Shown: piece by piece, positions 50,713-61,837 of the stretch
How positions within the stretch are numbered: position 1 is the first letter of the stretch
Layout: the number at the start of each line of letters is the position of its first letter
NCBI GenBank assembly: GCA_003450735.1
Contig: DMEZ01000055.1
Location: forward strand, 297,845-361,844
Direction: 5' to 3'
From: Elusimicrobiota bacterium
GTDB taxonomy: Bacteria; Elusimicrobiota; Elusimicrobia; UBA1565
Length of the DNA: 64,000 nt
The notes under the pieces: model-generated
Databases searched by the model: none
What the model was told of the DNA's origin: nothing
What the model saw: the letters and a program-made list of their open reading frames with translations, nothing else
Position numbers and translations under genes: made by a program

Positions 50713-52332
50713 CTACTCAAAGGTCGGCAAACGCCCCTTATAGGTGTTGCCGGTCGTGTTCTTGACGATATCGACCTTCTCCCTGGGTTTGGTCCGTTCC
50801 CGCCGGTCGTCCTGCCGGGTATCGTCCTGGCTCGGAGCACCCAGGCCGCCCAGGTTCGGGGGCTGTGGATCGGAGACTTGCGCCCCTCCGCCTCCTCCTT
50901 GAGCCTCCCCGCCGCACTCGGGGCCGCTGCAGTTGGACTGCAGTTTTCCGTCTGAAGCCTGGCCGGCCTCATCGAAGCCTTGCTTATTCTTCTCCTTGGC
51001 TTCCTCCGCCGCCTTGTCCGCCTCCATCATGACCTTGACCGCCTGGGCCGCCAGGACGACCCCGCCCATAATGAAGGGCAGGCCCTGCGTCATCTGGCCC
51101 CAACTCGCGGCCAGGACCCCGCCCACTCCCGCGGCCGCGCCCCCGCAGCCGGCGGCGCCCATAGCCGCTAGCTTGGCCGCCGCGAAGTCGCCCTTCTTGA
51201 GCAGCTGGGACGCGATCACGAGCAGGATGAAGCCCAGGCCCAAGGCCGCTATCCCCGCATAAATCATATTCTGATACGGGGTCTCGTTCTTCGAGTCTTT
51301 GGCCGTCTCCGGCGGCGGGGCTGGCGGCTCGATCCCTTTGGAGTCGGAGACGTTCGATGACGACACGCCGGAGCCGGCCGGCGCCGGGGCGCCCGCCGCG
51401 GGGACCCCCGCCGACGAAATGGCTCTCGAGCCGTCGAACGCCTTGGCCGCGGTCGCCGCCGCGCTCGCCCCGGCAGGCATGGCGGTCGCAGCCCGGCTTA
51501 ATCGGCTCGCCGCCTTAGCCTGACCCAGCGCATTCCGGCCCACTGGCGCCGTCCCGATCCTGCGTACGGCTCCATAGTGGGGCCTGGCTGCGGAGAAGGC
51601 TTTGATAGGCCCCAGTCTGGTCTGCGAAGGCTTATAAATATCCTGGAAGCCCGCCCCGACCTTCCCGCCGATGGGCTCCACGGACTTGAAGAACCCGGCG
51701 CTCGATGATCCGGCCAAAGGGGCCGCGGCCACGAATCTGGGCCTTGGCGCGGCGGCGGCCTCGGGCGCGACCGGCGCGATGTCCGGCTCCGAAGCGGGAG
51801 CCGTCTCCTCGGGGACCAGCGGGGCGGGTGCCGGAGAGTCGTTCTCAACATCAGGTTCGCCCGGCCTTTCAGGGACCGGCAGCGGATTGGCCTGGGTCAG
51901 GTAGTCCAACGACGAGCCGGCCCGCGCCGCGGGACCCGGCTCGATTCCGTTCGGGAGGGAATCCCGGGTCGACGACTCGACGAAGAACACGCTACCGCTC
52001 GAATAGCTGCGGGCTCGATATCCGTCCAGGTCGCCGACGAAGAGGGAGACGGCCACCGCCAGCGTGGTCCCCGTCAGGATCAAACCCAGGATTCCGCTCC
52101 TGCTCGCGAGGAGCGCCCCCAGCCGCTCGCGGCCCAACATGTTGACGATCAGAAAAGGAGAAAACGAAGGCGCTATGGATCCGGAGGCGGCCGCGAGCAT
52201 TGCGCCGATACTCGGCGCTCGCGGGGACAGCAGGGCGCCCGCGATCCTGCCTGCGGGCTGGTACGTCATGGTGGGAAGGGGCGGGATCCATAAGCCTCCG
52301 AGTCTGCGTTTCTTCCTGCCGGGTCGGGTCAT
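50713..52332 (-). CDS. Hypothetical Ala/Pro-rich membrane protein
   Basis: A 539-residue protein of no recognised family. The start at the ATG at 52332 (MTRPGRKKRR) was chosen over an upstream in-frame ATG because GGAGG lies upstream and the other codons fall in the duplicated intergenic element. One membrane helix lies near residues 80-100, a long Ala/Pro/Ser-rich region follows (about 130-350), then three hydrophobic segments (about 355-460) and a Gln/Asp/Gly-rich tail. It resembles the protein at 44021-45433 only in style. The glycosidase follows after 36 bp. Confidence 0.6.
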   Translation of the reverse strand: MTRPGRKKRRLGGLWIPPLPTMTYQPAGRIAGALLSPRAPSIGAMLAAASGSIAPSFSPFLIVNMLGRERLGALLASRSGILGLILTGTTLAVAVSLFVGDLDGYRARSYSSGSVFFVESSTRDSLPNGIEPGPAARAGSSLDYLTQANPLPVPERPGEPDVENDSPAPAPLVPEETAPASEPDIAPVAPEAAAAPRPRFVAAAPLAGSSSAGFFKSVEPIGGKVGAGFQDIYKPSQTRLGPIKAFSAARPHYGAVRRIGTAPVGRNALGQAKAASRLSRAATAMPAGASAAATAAKAFDGSRAISSAGVPAAGAPAPAGSGVSSSNVSDSKGIEPPAPPPETAKDSKNETPYQNMIYAGIAALGLGFILLVIASQLLKKGDFAAAKLAAMGAAGCGGAAAGVGGVLAASWGQMTQGLPFIMGGVVLAAQAVKVMMEADKAAEEAKEKNKQGFDEAGQASDGKLQSNCSGPECGGEAQGGGGGAQVSDPQPPNLGGLGAPSQDDTRQDDRRERTKPREKVDIVKNTTGNTYKGRLPTFE

Positions 52333-52354
52333 GGCGATCGAGCCTCCATGCCCA

Positions 52355-52466
52355 CAGTCTGACCCTCGACAGCAGCCGCACGCCACTGAATTTACGCTCA
52401 AGGAGATTCCGCCTGGAACAGCGGTGTTTTTCGTCCCCTCCCGGCCTGGTTTAAGAGGCGCTTAAG
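52355..52466 (-). repeat. Duplicated intergenic element, copy 2
   Basis: Second copy of the element at 47156-47267, offset by exactly 5199 bp without gaps. It fills the gap between the leftward hypothetical gene (start 52332) and the small membrane protein (stop 52462). The GCGCTTAAG block overlaps the last codons of the latter. Confidence 0.7.
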
Positions 52467-52644
52467 GACGCGACAGCTTCGCCATCACCGCGCTGACCGC
52501 GCCCCAAAGCAAAAGCAAGCTCACGACGCTGTACCACTTCAAGGCCCCCGCCGCGCCCGGCATCTCCCCCGTGACGACCCGGTACCCCGCGACGTAGATC
52601 AACCCCGCGATGACGAACGACACCCACCCGCTCTTATCCTTCAT
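52462..52644 (-). CDS. Small two-helix membrane protein
   Basis: A 60-residue protein with two hydrophobic segments (about 7-24 and 37-56) and no recognised family. Its ATG (52644) overlaps the last codons of the PknB-like kinase gene by 11 bp, so it is translationally coupled and may be a membrane partner of that kinase. Confidence 0.6.
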   Translation of the reverse strand: MKDKSGWVSFVIAGLIYVAGYRVVTGEMPGAAGALKWYSVVSLLLLWGAVSAVMAKLSRP

Positions 52645-54466
52645 CCTCGAAGCTCTCCCCGAAGAAATTCTCCTCCGCCTCCTCCTTCACCAGCAGGAGG
52701 AACGTCCCCAGCGCCGCCACCAGAATCCCCAGCACCAGCGCTCCGTTGCTCCCGAAGAACCCCTGCACATACCCCGCGAACGGCAGCGAAAGCGCCCTCT
52801 GCCAATGCTCCCCCGCCGACGTCCCCTGGCTCGCCGGCACGATCCGATAATACCCCCCCGACAGCACCGCCAGGAAAAGCCCGGCACAGGTCAGCGGGAT
52901 GGGCATGACCGGCGTGCCTCCCTGCCGGGCCTCCAGGTGGTCGAAGATGCCCGCGCACAGCGCGCACACCCCCGCCGCCGCTCCCAGGATCAACCCCGCC
53001 TTCGCGAAAGCCGCCGGCTCCCCCTTCATCAAGGACAGCATCGGCGCCGAATACATCCAAAGCATCGCCGTCCCGCACAGCGCCCCCACCGACACCAGCA
53101 GACTCAGCCAAGGCGACGTATCCATCCGCAAGGACAGCCACAGTGGGAAACCCGCCGCGAACAAGCTCAGCACCACCAGCTGGATCCTCAGCCAGTCCCA
53201 GCTCGGCTCGAAGAGCGGCAGGCCCGAGCGGCCCGACAGGAAAAGCGCTCCCGCCCCGATCGCGCAGACCGTGACGCCCCACGCGTCGCACTCCTTCACC
53301 TTGAGCAGCCAGCACGCCCCGCCCAGCGCCGCCGCCGCCCCGGCCAGCAGAGGCCAGACACCCGAGCGCCCCGCCGCGTAGCCCAGGAGGGCCGTCAAGA
53401 CCAGGAGGACCCCGGCCGCCGGACGCTTCCAGTCCCGCGGGGGCGCCGGCGCCTCGGGGTCTTTGGGCTCGGCCGGAGCCACCCCCGGCATCGGCTGCTT
53501 GGCGACCGGCCCCGTCAACGGCTTAAGCTCCTTGTACTCCCTTGGCGCGGAGGGCACCCGGGGCGCCGCCGCCTTCGGCTTCCTGAGGTCGATCCCCAGA
53601 TCCAGGACGCGCTCGCCGCCCATGAAGCCCCCGGGGTCGACGAGCATCCCGGGAGAGTTCGCGTCCGAGAGGACCTCCCCGACCGAGGCGTAGCGCTCCT
53701 CCCGCTGTTTGGCCATCATCCGGGAGATCACCTTGGCCGCCATGTCGGCCACGTCCCGGTTCTCCTGGCGCACGTCGGGCAGGGGGTGGTTCAGGTGCAT
53801 GGTCAGCGTGTCGGCCGGGGTGCGCCCCTGGTAGGGCGGCCTTCCGGCCAGCATCTCGAAGTAGGCCGCCCCCATCGCGTAGATGTCGCTGCGCTCGTCG
53901 GCCTTGCCGCCCCAGCCCAGCTCCGGGGCCATGTACTCGGCCGTCCCGAGCAGCTCCTGGCCCGGCTCGATGGAGGGGTCCTTGATGGCGAAGGCCAGCC
54001 CGAAGTCCGAAAGCCGTATCGTCCCATCCTTGCCCAGCAGGATGTTGCCCGGCTTGATGTCCCGGTGGATGATGCCGTGCCGGTGGGCCTCATCGAGGCC
54101 CTCGAGCGCGGCCTTGAGCACGCGCAGGGCGTCCATCGGGTTCATCCGCCCCTCCCGCTGCAGGCGGGCGAGCAGGGTCTCCCCGTCGACGAACTGCATG
54201 ATGATGAAGTTCCGGCCCTGATCGCGGTTGGCGTCGTAGACCTGGACGATGCGTGGGTGCTCGAGGCGCGCGGCCGCGCGGGCCTCGCGCTCGAAGGCCG
54301 CCATGAAATCGGCCTTGGCCGCGAGCTCGGGGGCCAGGACCTTGAGGGCGACCGGGCGGTCGAGGCGCAGGTGGTGCGCCAGGTAGACCACCCCCATCCC
54401 GCCCCCGCCCAGGAGCCGCTCGATGCGGCACCCCCCCAGCGTAGTCCCTTCCAGCGGGTCGGCCAT
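52634..54466 (-). CDS. PknB-type Ser/Thr kinase with multi-pass C-terminus
   Basis: A 610-residue protein with the kinase domain at the N-terminus (about 10-270): GGGGMGVVYLA, Lys42 (VALK), His135-Arg136-Asp137-IKPGN, Asp155-Phe-Gly and MAPE. A Pro/Ala-rich linker (about 290-345) is followed by about seven hydrophobic helices (350-595) and an acidic tail. It is catalytically intact and has the usual order, unlike the array kinases. TATAAT sits 7 nt before the ATG on this strand, suggesting a leaderless transcript. It is divergent from mutS with only 28 bp between starts. Confidence 0.92.
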   Translation of the reverse strand: MADPLEGTTLGGCRIERLLGGGGMGVVYLAHHLRLDRPVALKVLAPELAAKADFMAAFEREARAAARLEHPRIVQVYDANRDQGRNFIIMQFVDGETLLARLQREGRMNPMDALRVLKAALEGLDEAHRHGIIHRDIKPGNILLGKDGTIRLSDFGLAFAIKDPSIEPGQELLGTAEYMAPELGWGGKADERSDIYAMGAAYFEMLAGRPPYQGRTPADTLTMHLNHPLPDVRQENRDVADMAAKVISRMMAKQREERYASVGEVLSDANSPGMLVDPGGFMGGERVLDLGIDLRKPKAAAPRVPSAPREYKELKPLTGPVAKQPMPGVAPAEPKDPEAPAPPRDWKRPAAGVLLVLTALLGYAAGRSGVWPLLAGAAAALGGACWLLKVKECDAWGVTVCAIGAGALFLSGRSGLPLFEPSWDWLRIQLVVLSLFAAGFPLWLSLRMDTSPWLSLLVSVGALCGTAMLWMYSAPMLSLMKGEPAAFAKAGLILGAAAGVCALCAGIFDHLEARQGGTPVMPIPLTCAGLFLAVLSGGYYRIVPASQGTSAGEHWQRALSLPFAGYVQGFFGSNGALVLGILVAALGTFLLLVKEEAEENFFGESFEDEG

Positions 54467-54494
54467 TCCGTAGATTATAGTACAATCTCCTTAT
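54467..54494. promoter_or_regulatory. 28-bp divergent promoter between kinase and mutS
   Basis: On the plus strand TACAAT (about 54480-54485) lies just upstream of the mutS ATG. On the minus strand TATAAT lies 7 nt from the kinase ATG. Both start points would fall at or near the start codons and the two -10 regions overlap, so the genes may compete for polymerase. Confidence 0.5.
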
Positions 54495-57130
<2,636 letters not shown>

Positions 57131-57131
<1 letters not shown>

Positions 57132-58831
57132 TGCCGGTCGTCCGCCGCCTGGACGAGAGCGTCGCCAGCCGCATCGCCGCGGGCGAGGTCATCGAGCGCC
57201 CCGCCTCCGCCCTGAAGGAACTCATCGAGAACGCCCTGGATGCCGGGGCCTCCCGCGTGGACGTGGAAGTCGAGGGGGGCGGACGGACGCTCATCCGGGT
57301 GCGAGACGACGGCTGCGGGATGGACGCGGAAGACTGCAGGACGGCCTTCGAGCGGCACGCGACTAGCAAGATCAAGGACTTAGACGACTTGGACGCTCTT
57401 TCCACCTTCGGCTTCCGGGGAGAGGCGCTCTACGCCATCGCCGCGGTGGCGAAGGTCAAGCTGACCAGCTGCCGCAAGAACGCCAAGACGGGCACCGTGG
57501 TGGAAGTCTCGGGCGGAAAGATCGTGCGCTCCAGCGAGGCCGCGCCCGTGCCGGGCACGGTCATCGAAGTGCGCGACCTGTTCTTCAACACCCCGGCCCG
57601 GCTCAAGTTCCTCAAGTCCGAGGCCTCCGAGAAGGCCCAGCTCTCCCGCGTCCTGGAGGACGCCGCGCTGGCCAACCCGGGGGTGGCCTTCAGCATCAAG
57701 ACGGGCCCTCGGGCCAAGCTGGAGTACGTGAAGGGCGGACGGCGCGAGCGTTTGGCCGATATCCTGGGCCCGGAGCTGGTCGAGCCGCTCCTGCACGCCA
57801 AGGGCGAGGGTCTGGACGCTTTCGTTTCCCCCACCGATTCGCTGGCCGCCACGCGTCAGATGCAGTATCTCTTCGTCAACCGCCGTCCGGTGGCCTGCAA
57901 GGCGCTCCAGCAGGCGCTCTACCGGGCCTACGAGCCCTTCCGGGCCCGTGACCGGCACCCGGTGGCGGTGCTGTTCCTGGAAGCGCCCCCGGAGGAGCTG
58001 GACGTGAACGTGCACCCGCAGAAGCGGGAGGTGCGCTTCCGACGCGAGCGCGAGGTGTTCGAGCGCGTGGCCTCGGCCCTATCCAAGGCTTTACTCTCCT
58101 CGAAGGGCGTCCCGACGCTGGAGAAGGCCCGGCCTGCCGCTTTCGAGCCGGTGTCCCAGGTGGCCGAGGCGGTCGCAGCCCCGATGGAGTTCGCATACTC
58201 GGCTCCCGCTCCGGGCGGGGCGCCGCGCTGGTACCGCACGCCCATCCGCTATCTGGGCCAGATCGAAAGAACCTACCTGGTCTTCGAGTCGGGCGGCGGC
58301 CTGCTCGTGATGGACCAGCACGCAGCACAGGAGCGCATCTTCTTCGAGCGCTATCTCAAGAGCCTGAGCGCGGGCAAGCCGGCCATGCAGAAGCTGATGC
58401 TGCCCGTGCCGGTGGATTTGCCGCCCTCCGCGGTCGAGCGCCTGCTCGGGCGCGGCGAGCGCTTGGAGGCGGCGGGCTTCGAGGTGGAGCGCTTTTCCAA
58501 GACCTCGGTGCGGGTGACGGCGGTGCCCGAGCACTTCGAGAAGGCGGGCGACGTGAAGGACATGGTCCATCACGCCGTGGAGCAGTTCCTGCTGGCGGGG
58601 GCGGGCCAGCGCCGGGCCGATGCGCGCTATGACGCGGCGGCGATGATCTCCTGCAAGCGGGCGGTCAAGGCGCACGACCCGTTGAGCGAGCGGGAAGCTT
58701 TGAGGTTGGTCGAGGATCTTCGGGAGTGCGACGATTCCACCTGCTGTCCGCACGGCCGGCCGACGATGCTGGACCTGGGGCGCGAGGAGATCGCGCGCCG
58801 GTTCGGAAGGTCGGGCGCCCCGCCGCTGTAA
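57131..58831 (+). CDS. mutL: DNA mismatch repair protein MutL with endonuclease motif
   Basis: A 566-residue protein. The N-terminal GHKL ATPase has IAAGEVIERPASALKELIENALDAGA, DDGCGM and TFGFRGEAL. The C-terminal domain has the metal-binding DQHAAQERIFFE (DQHA-x2-E-x4-E, Asp395 onward) and CPHGRP. MutL is therefore predicted to be a latent nicking endonuclease, as in bacteria lacking MutH. It forms one operon with mutS. Confidence 0.97.
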
Positions 58832-58835
58832 GCCG

Positions 58836-58855
58836 GTCTACCTGTTTTAAGCGAT
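58836..58855 (+). repeat. 20-nt direct repeat, left copy
   Basis: GTCTACCTGTTTTAAGCGAT, 4 bp after the mutL stop. It matches 61129-61148 at 19 of 20 positions in the same orientation. It marks the edge between GC-rich mutL and the AT-rich region that follows, as an attachment-site or target-site remnant would. Confidence 0.65.
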
Positions 58856-58924
58856 TCCTGCGGGTGTCAACAGAACTGTCTGCTTGGATGTGTTGTGGAT
58901 TGGGCGTACGGGATATCAAACCAT

Positions 58925-60028
58925 TCATTTCAGAGCACGTAATTTTGCAATTGCTTGTTGCGCAGACGCGGCTCTGCCAATATCGCCATATTGATTTTGG
59001 TATCTGACAACTCGTTCAAGAACAGGAATTGCTCTTTTGTCGCCAATATTTGCGAGAATCTCGGGTATTAACTGGTAGATTGGACCTGATTCATAACCAA
59101 ATATATCTTGATGCGAAAGACCTGCATTAGCAATACATTTTCCTGATAAATTCCAGTCCTTTTGTTTCCTGCAAACACCATCAATCTGCTCTTCATACTC
59201 AATGTGTCTAGCTAATAGATGCACCAACCTAGGAGTTACTAGTCTCCCTAATCTAACAAAAACCAGGATTAGTTCTTTTGAATGCAACCTATATCGCTTA
59301 GATCTAACTTCATTGGTTTCAGATTCATGTTCTAGATATCTGACATGTTTCAAATCAAATATTAGACCATCAATAAGTTCTTCTATTCTTTTTGTATGCA
59401 CATCCCTTAAAAACCTCGCTCGGCCCTCTATTCTCAAAATCGCGTTATGCGCAACCCCCGCATCGGTAAGTATGCTGTCAAGCGGGCCATCGGGCTTAAC
59501 ACTCCCCATGTAAAACAGTCGATCGCTTTTCTCGATTTGCTGAAGTCTCGGGATTAGTGTCTCATCACCCACAACAGCAAGAGCATCAATAATATGCTTC
59601 CTCGTCTCTACATTATTCTTGCCCTTATGCTCATCCAGTTGTTGGAGCAGTCTTGGCACAAGCAAACCGCTGCCTTCACGAAGTATGTCCGATGAGGACA
59701 ACACTTTAAATTCCATCCAATACCTATCTATATCCCTTGAATCAATTAGCAATTTTTGCAGATTTGCAATCCTGCCCTTCATCTCATCTCTTTCATGTCC
59801 ATGCAACCCAAGCCTTCTTCTTGCTTCCATTGTGCTTTTCAGCACCTCATTCTCATCGGCCGTGGGCTCGGGGAAAATGACCTTAAACGCATCCTCTGCG
59901 TTCGGCTTATCATTTATCGATGTCCTGTCCAGCCCATATTGAAGCGTGCTATGCGCCGGTTCCGTTGACACCTGCGCGAACCCTGCCGTCGCCGCCAACG
60001 ACAACACCCCGATAACCATCATGCTCAT
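58925..60028 (-). CDS. AT-rich secreted HEAT-repeat-like protein
   Basis: A 367-residue protein with a signal peptide (MSMMVIGVLSLAATAGFA) and a helical body. It contains HEAT-like units (GSGLLVPRLLQQLDEH, HIIDALAVVGDETLIPRLQQIE and IPEILANIGDKRAIPVLERVV). The function is not recognised. Base composition is far from that of its neighbours: one counted 60-base stretch (59161-59220) has 22 G+C. This and the flanking repeats point to horizontal acquisition. The signal peptide and first codons are more GC-rich than the body. Confidence 0.75.
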   Translation of the reverse strand: MSMMVIGVLSLAATAGFAQVSTEPAHSTLQYGLDRTSINDKPNAEDAFKVIFPEPTADENEVLKSTMEARRRLGLHGHERDEMKGRIANLQKLLIDSRDIDRYWMEFKVLSSSDILREGSGLLVPRLLQQLDEHKGKNNVETRKHIIDALAVVGDETLIPRLQQIEKSDRLFYMGSVKPDGPLDSILTDAGVAHNAILRIEGRARFLRDVHTKRIEELIDGLIFDLKHVRYLEHESETNEVRSKRYRLHSKELILVFVRLGRLVTPRLVHLLARHIEYEEQIDGVCRKQKDWNLSGKCIANAGLSHQDIFGYESGPIYQLIPEILANIGDKRAIPVLERVVRYQNQYGDIGRAASAQQAIAKLRALK

Positions 60029-60059
60029 GATTTCGTCCTAGCCGGCATCCTCTCCATGA

Positions 60060-60245
60060 TCACGCCAACCTAAGCCGTTCCCTCAGCCAGCGCAGATGCG
60101 CCTGATGCTTCCTCGGGCTCATCCGCGCGATGTTTCGCAGCTTCCACCTCACCGCCGGCAGCCTCTCCACCCCCGGCACCCCCAACAGCTCCCACCTCGG
60201 AACCCCTTCCTTGATGGACACCACGAACCGCCTCTCATCCCGCCC
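60060..60245 (-). pseudogene. AbiEii toxin C-terminal remnant
   Basis: Directly after the AbiEi stop, and in the same frame, about 61 codons read FVVSIKEGVPRWELLGVPG, then LPAVRWKLRNIARMSPRKHQAHLRWL, and end in TGA. This is the C-terminal signature of AbiEii/AbiGii nucleotidyltransferase toxins. The N-terminal catalytic part (GG ... DIDLT region) is absent and no start codon is suitable. The toxin gene appears to have been removed by a deletion that left its tail behind the antitoxin. Confidence 0.7.
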
Positions 60246-61025
60246 TCACGACGACCTCCCTCCCCGCGGCGGGATCGTGATCCGGAACCTCGGATGCAGG
60301 GTCCCACCCTTGAAGACCATGCGGTTGCCGTGGCCGAGGCCGACGCGGGACACATCGAGCTTCCTGAACCAAGGATGCCCGCTCCCCTCCGCGAGGCACA
60401 GGAAGAGCCGCTTGACCTTGATCGAGCGGCAGGCCTCCAGGAGCTTCTGGACCAGCTGCGGGCGCAGCCCGCCCAGCCCCTCCATGATGAGCCGCGCCTC
60501 CTCATAGGCCTCCCCGGCCGGCACCAGGTGGAGCAGTTCTAGGATGGCCCGCTCCGGGGCCGAGAGCCTCACGGAATACCCCGCCCGCTCCCTCTCCGTC
60601 AAGGCGGCCGGGGCCCCGTCGTCGAAGAGCCGCGGCGCCGTGTAGCGCACCCGCGCCCCCCAAGGCATCCCGGCGAACCACGAAGGCAGCCTGACGCCCG
60701 GCCGGCCGAACAGATGGACAGGGCCGGCGTCCCGAGCCTGGACGAAATGCGCGTATCCCTGGAGCTGAAGGGCGGTCTTGGCGGCGGCATGCACCGGGAG
60801 CCCCAGTTGGGTTTGCAGGGCATACAGCCCGCCCGTCCAGTCGACTTGATCGTTGGCCTGCGCGTAAGCCCCGTGCCCCACTTTCCGGACCCAGCCGTAC
60901 CGGCAGTACTTCGCGGCCAACTGCCTCGAGACGCCCTGCCGCTCGAGCCATGCCTGCACGGCCACGGCGCCCCTGGGCCAGCGGCTCAACAACGTCTGGA
61001 TCACTCCCCTGCGTCCTGCGCTCAT
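60246..61025 (-). CDS. abiEi: AbiEi-family antitoxin, orphan
   Basis: A 259-residue protein with an N-terminal winged-helix DNA-binding region (about 1-60: WLERQGVSRQLAAKYCRYGWVRKVGHGAYA) and the AbiEi C-terminal fold (SAPERAILELLHLVP ... SIKVKRLFLCLAEGSGHPWFRKLDVSRVGLGHGNRMVFKGG). AbiEi represses its operon and neutralises the AbiEii nucleotidyltransferase. Here the toxin gene is only a remnant downstream. GC content is close to the host, unlike the adjacent HEAT-like gene. Confidence 0.82.
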   Translation of the reverse strand: MSAGRRGVIQTLLSRWPRGAVAVQAWLERQGVSRQLAAKYCRYGWVRKVGHGAYAQANDQVDWTGGLYALQTQLGLPVHAAAKTALQLQGYAHFVQARDAGPVHLFGRPGVRLPSWFAGMPWGARVRYTAPRLFDDGAPAALTERERAGYSVRLSAPERAILELLHLVPAGEAYEEARLIMEGLGGLRPQLVQKLLEACRSIKVKRLFLCLAEGSGHPWFRKLDVSRVGLGHGNRMVFKGGTLHPRFRITIPPRGGRSS

Positions 61026-61128
61026 TGGTTTATCATGATACAGATTTGTAGCCTCAGAGTTTACTTATATGCTCTATTATGAACTATAGCAGAGGAATCC
61101 TCCGCCGTCAAGCCACCGATGCGCGCTT

Positions 61129-61148
61129 GTCTTCCTGTTTTAAGCGAT
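61129..61148 (+). repeat. 20-nt direct repeat, right copy
   Basis: GTCTTCCTGTTTTAAGCGAT, matching 58836-58855 at 19 of 20 positions. Between the copies lie the AT-rich HEAT-like gene, the AbiEii remnant and AbiEi. Confidence 0.65.
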
Positions 61149-61162
61149 ATTATAGGCCTTAT

Positions 61163-61279
61163 CGGGTATAAAATCTATTTTTGTATTGACAAATAGGCTA
61201 TTTCGGGTATAATAATCAATGAACTATACCCGATGCAGCCTTTATCACATGCGCTTGCATCCAATCAGGTATAACCTGA
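61163..61279 (+). promoter_or_regulatory. HipBST promoter with operator cluster
   Basis: TTGACA (61186-61191), a 16-bp spacer and TATAAT (61208-61213) form a near-perfect promoter. Around it lie CGGGTAT at 61163-61169 and 61204-61210, the inverted ATACCCG at 61226-61232, AAATAG-G-CTATTT at 61191-61203 within the spacer, and the palindrome TCAGGT-ATA-ACCTGA at 61265-61279 just before hipB. These are plausible binding sites for the HipB-like repressor. Confidence 0.7.
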
Positions 61280-61283
61280 ACCC

Positions 61284-61493
61284 ATGAAAAAGAACCCCAT
61301 CGCCGACCTGGTGAAAGAAAAGCGCAAGAGCGCCGGCTTGACCCAGATCGAACTCGCGCTGAAGGCGGGCGTCGGCCTGCGCTTCATCCGCGACCTCGAG
61401 CAGGGCAAGGCCTCTCTGCGGACGGATACGGTCAATAAGGTCCTCTTCCTCTTTGGAAAGCGCCTCGGGCCGGTCGACCTGCCGCGCGAGTGA
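61284..61493 (+). CDS. hipB: HipB-like XRE antitoxin/repressor
   Basis: A 69-residue single-domain helix-turn-helix protein (residues about 8-62: LVKEKRKSAGLTQIELALKAGVGLRFIRDLEQGK). It is typical of the HipB/y4mF group that binds operators upstream of its own operon. It overlaps the next gene by 4 bp. In three-gene hipBST loci HipB supplies DNA binding, whereas the middle protein neutralises the kinase. Confidence 0.88.
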   Translation: MKKNPIADLVKEKRKSAGLTQIELALKAGVGLRFIRDLEQGKASLRTDTVNKVLFLFGKRLGPVDLPRE

Positions 61494-61837
61494 CGATGGA
61501 GAGAACACGCCGCGCCGCGGTCTTCTGCAAAGGCAAGCGCGCCGGCCTGCTGAGGAAGACGGCCGGAGGCTACGAGTTCAGCTATGAGGCCCTCTACCTG
61601 TCCGACCCGGACGCCGTGCCGATCAGCCTGACGCTGCCGCTGCGCTCGGAAAAATTCGAGTCGCGGGAGCTCTTCCCGTTCTTCGAGGGCCTGCTGCCCG
61701 AAGGCTGGCTCCTCGACCTCACCTGCGCCGCGGCCAAGATCGACAAGAACGACAGATTCCGCCTCCTGCTCCACACCGGAGAAGACCCGGTCGGCGCGGT
61801 CAGCGTCCGCCCCCTGGAGAACGAATCCCATGGCTAG
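61490..61837 (+). CDS. hipS: HipS-like protein (HipA N-terminal domain as separate gene)
   Basis: A 115-residue protein corresponding to the N-subdomain-1 of HipA: AGLLRKTAGGYEFSYEALYLSD, ISLTLPLR, LFPFFEGLLPEGW and DRFRLLLHTGEDPVGAVSV. In ordinary HipA this segment is fused to the kinase. Here a stop separates them and the next gene starts 8 bp before this stop. This matches the HipBST type, in which HipS is the antitoxin for HipT (known from enteropathogenic E. coli and Legionella). Confidence 0.88.
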   Translation: MTMERTRRAAVFCKGKRAGLLRKTAGGYEFSYEALYLSDPDAVPISLTLPLRSEKFESRELFPFFEGLLPEGWLLDLTCAAAKIDKNDRFRLLLHTGEDPVGAVSVRPLENESHG

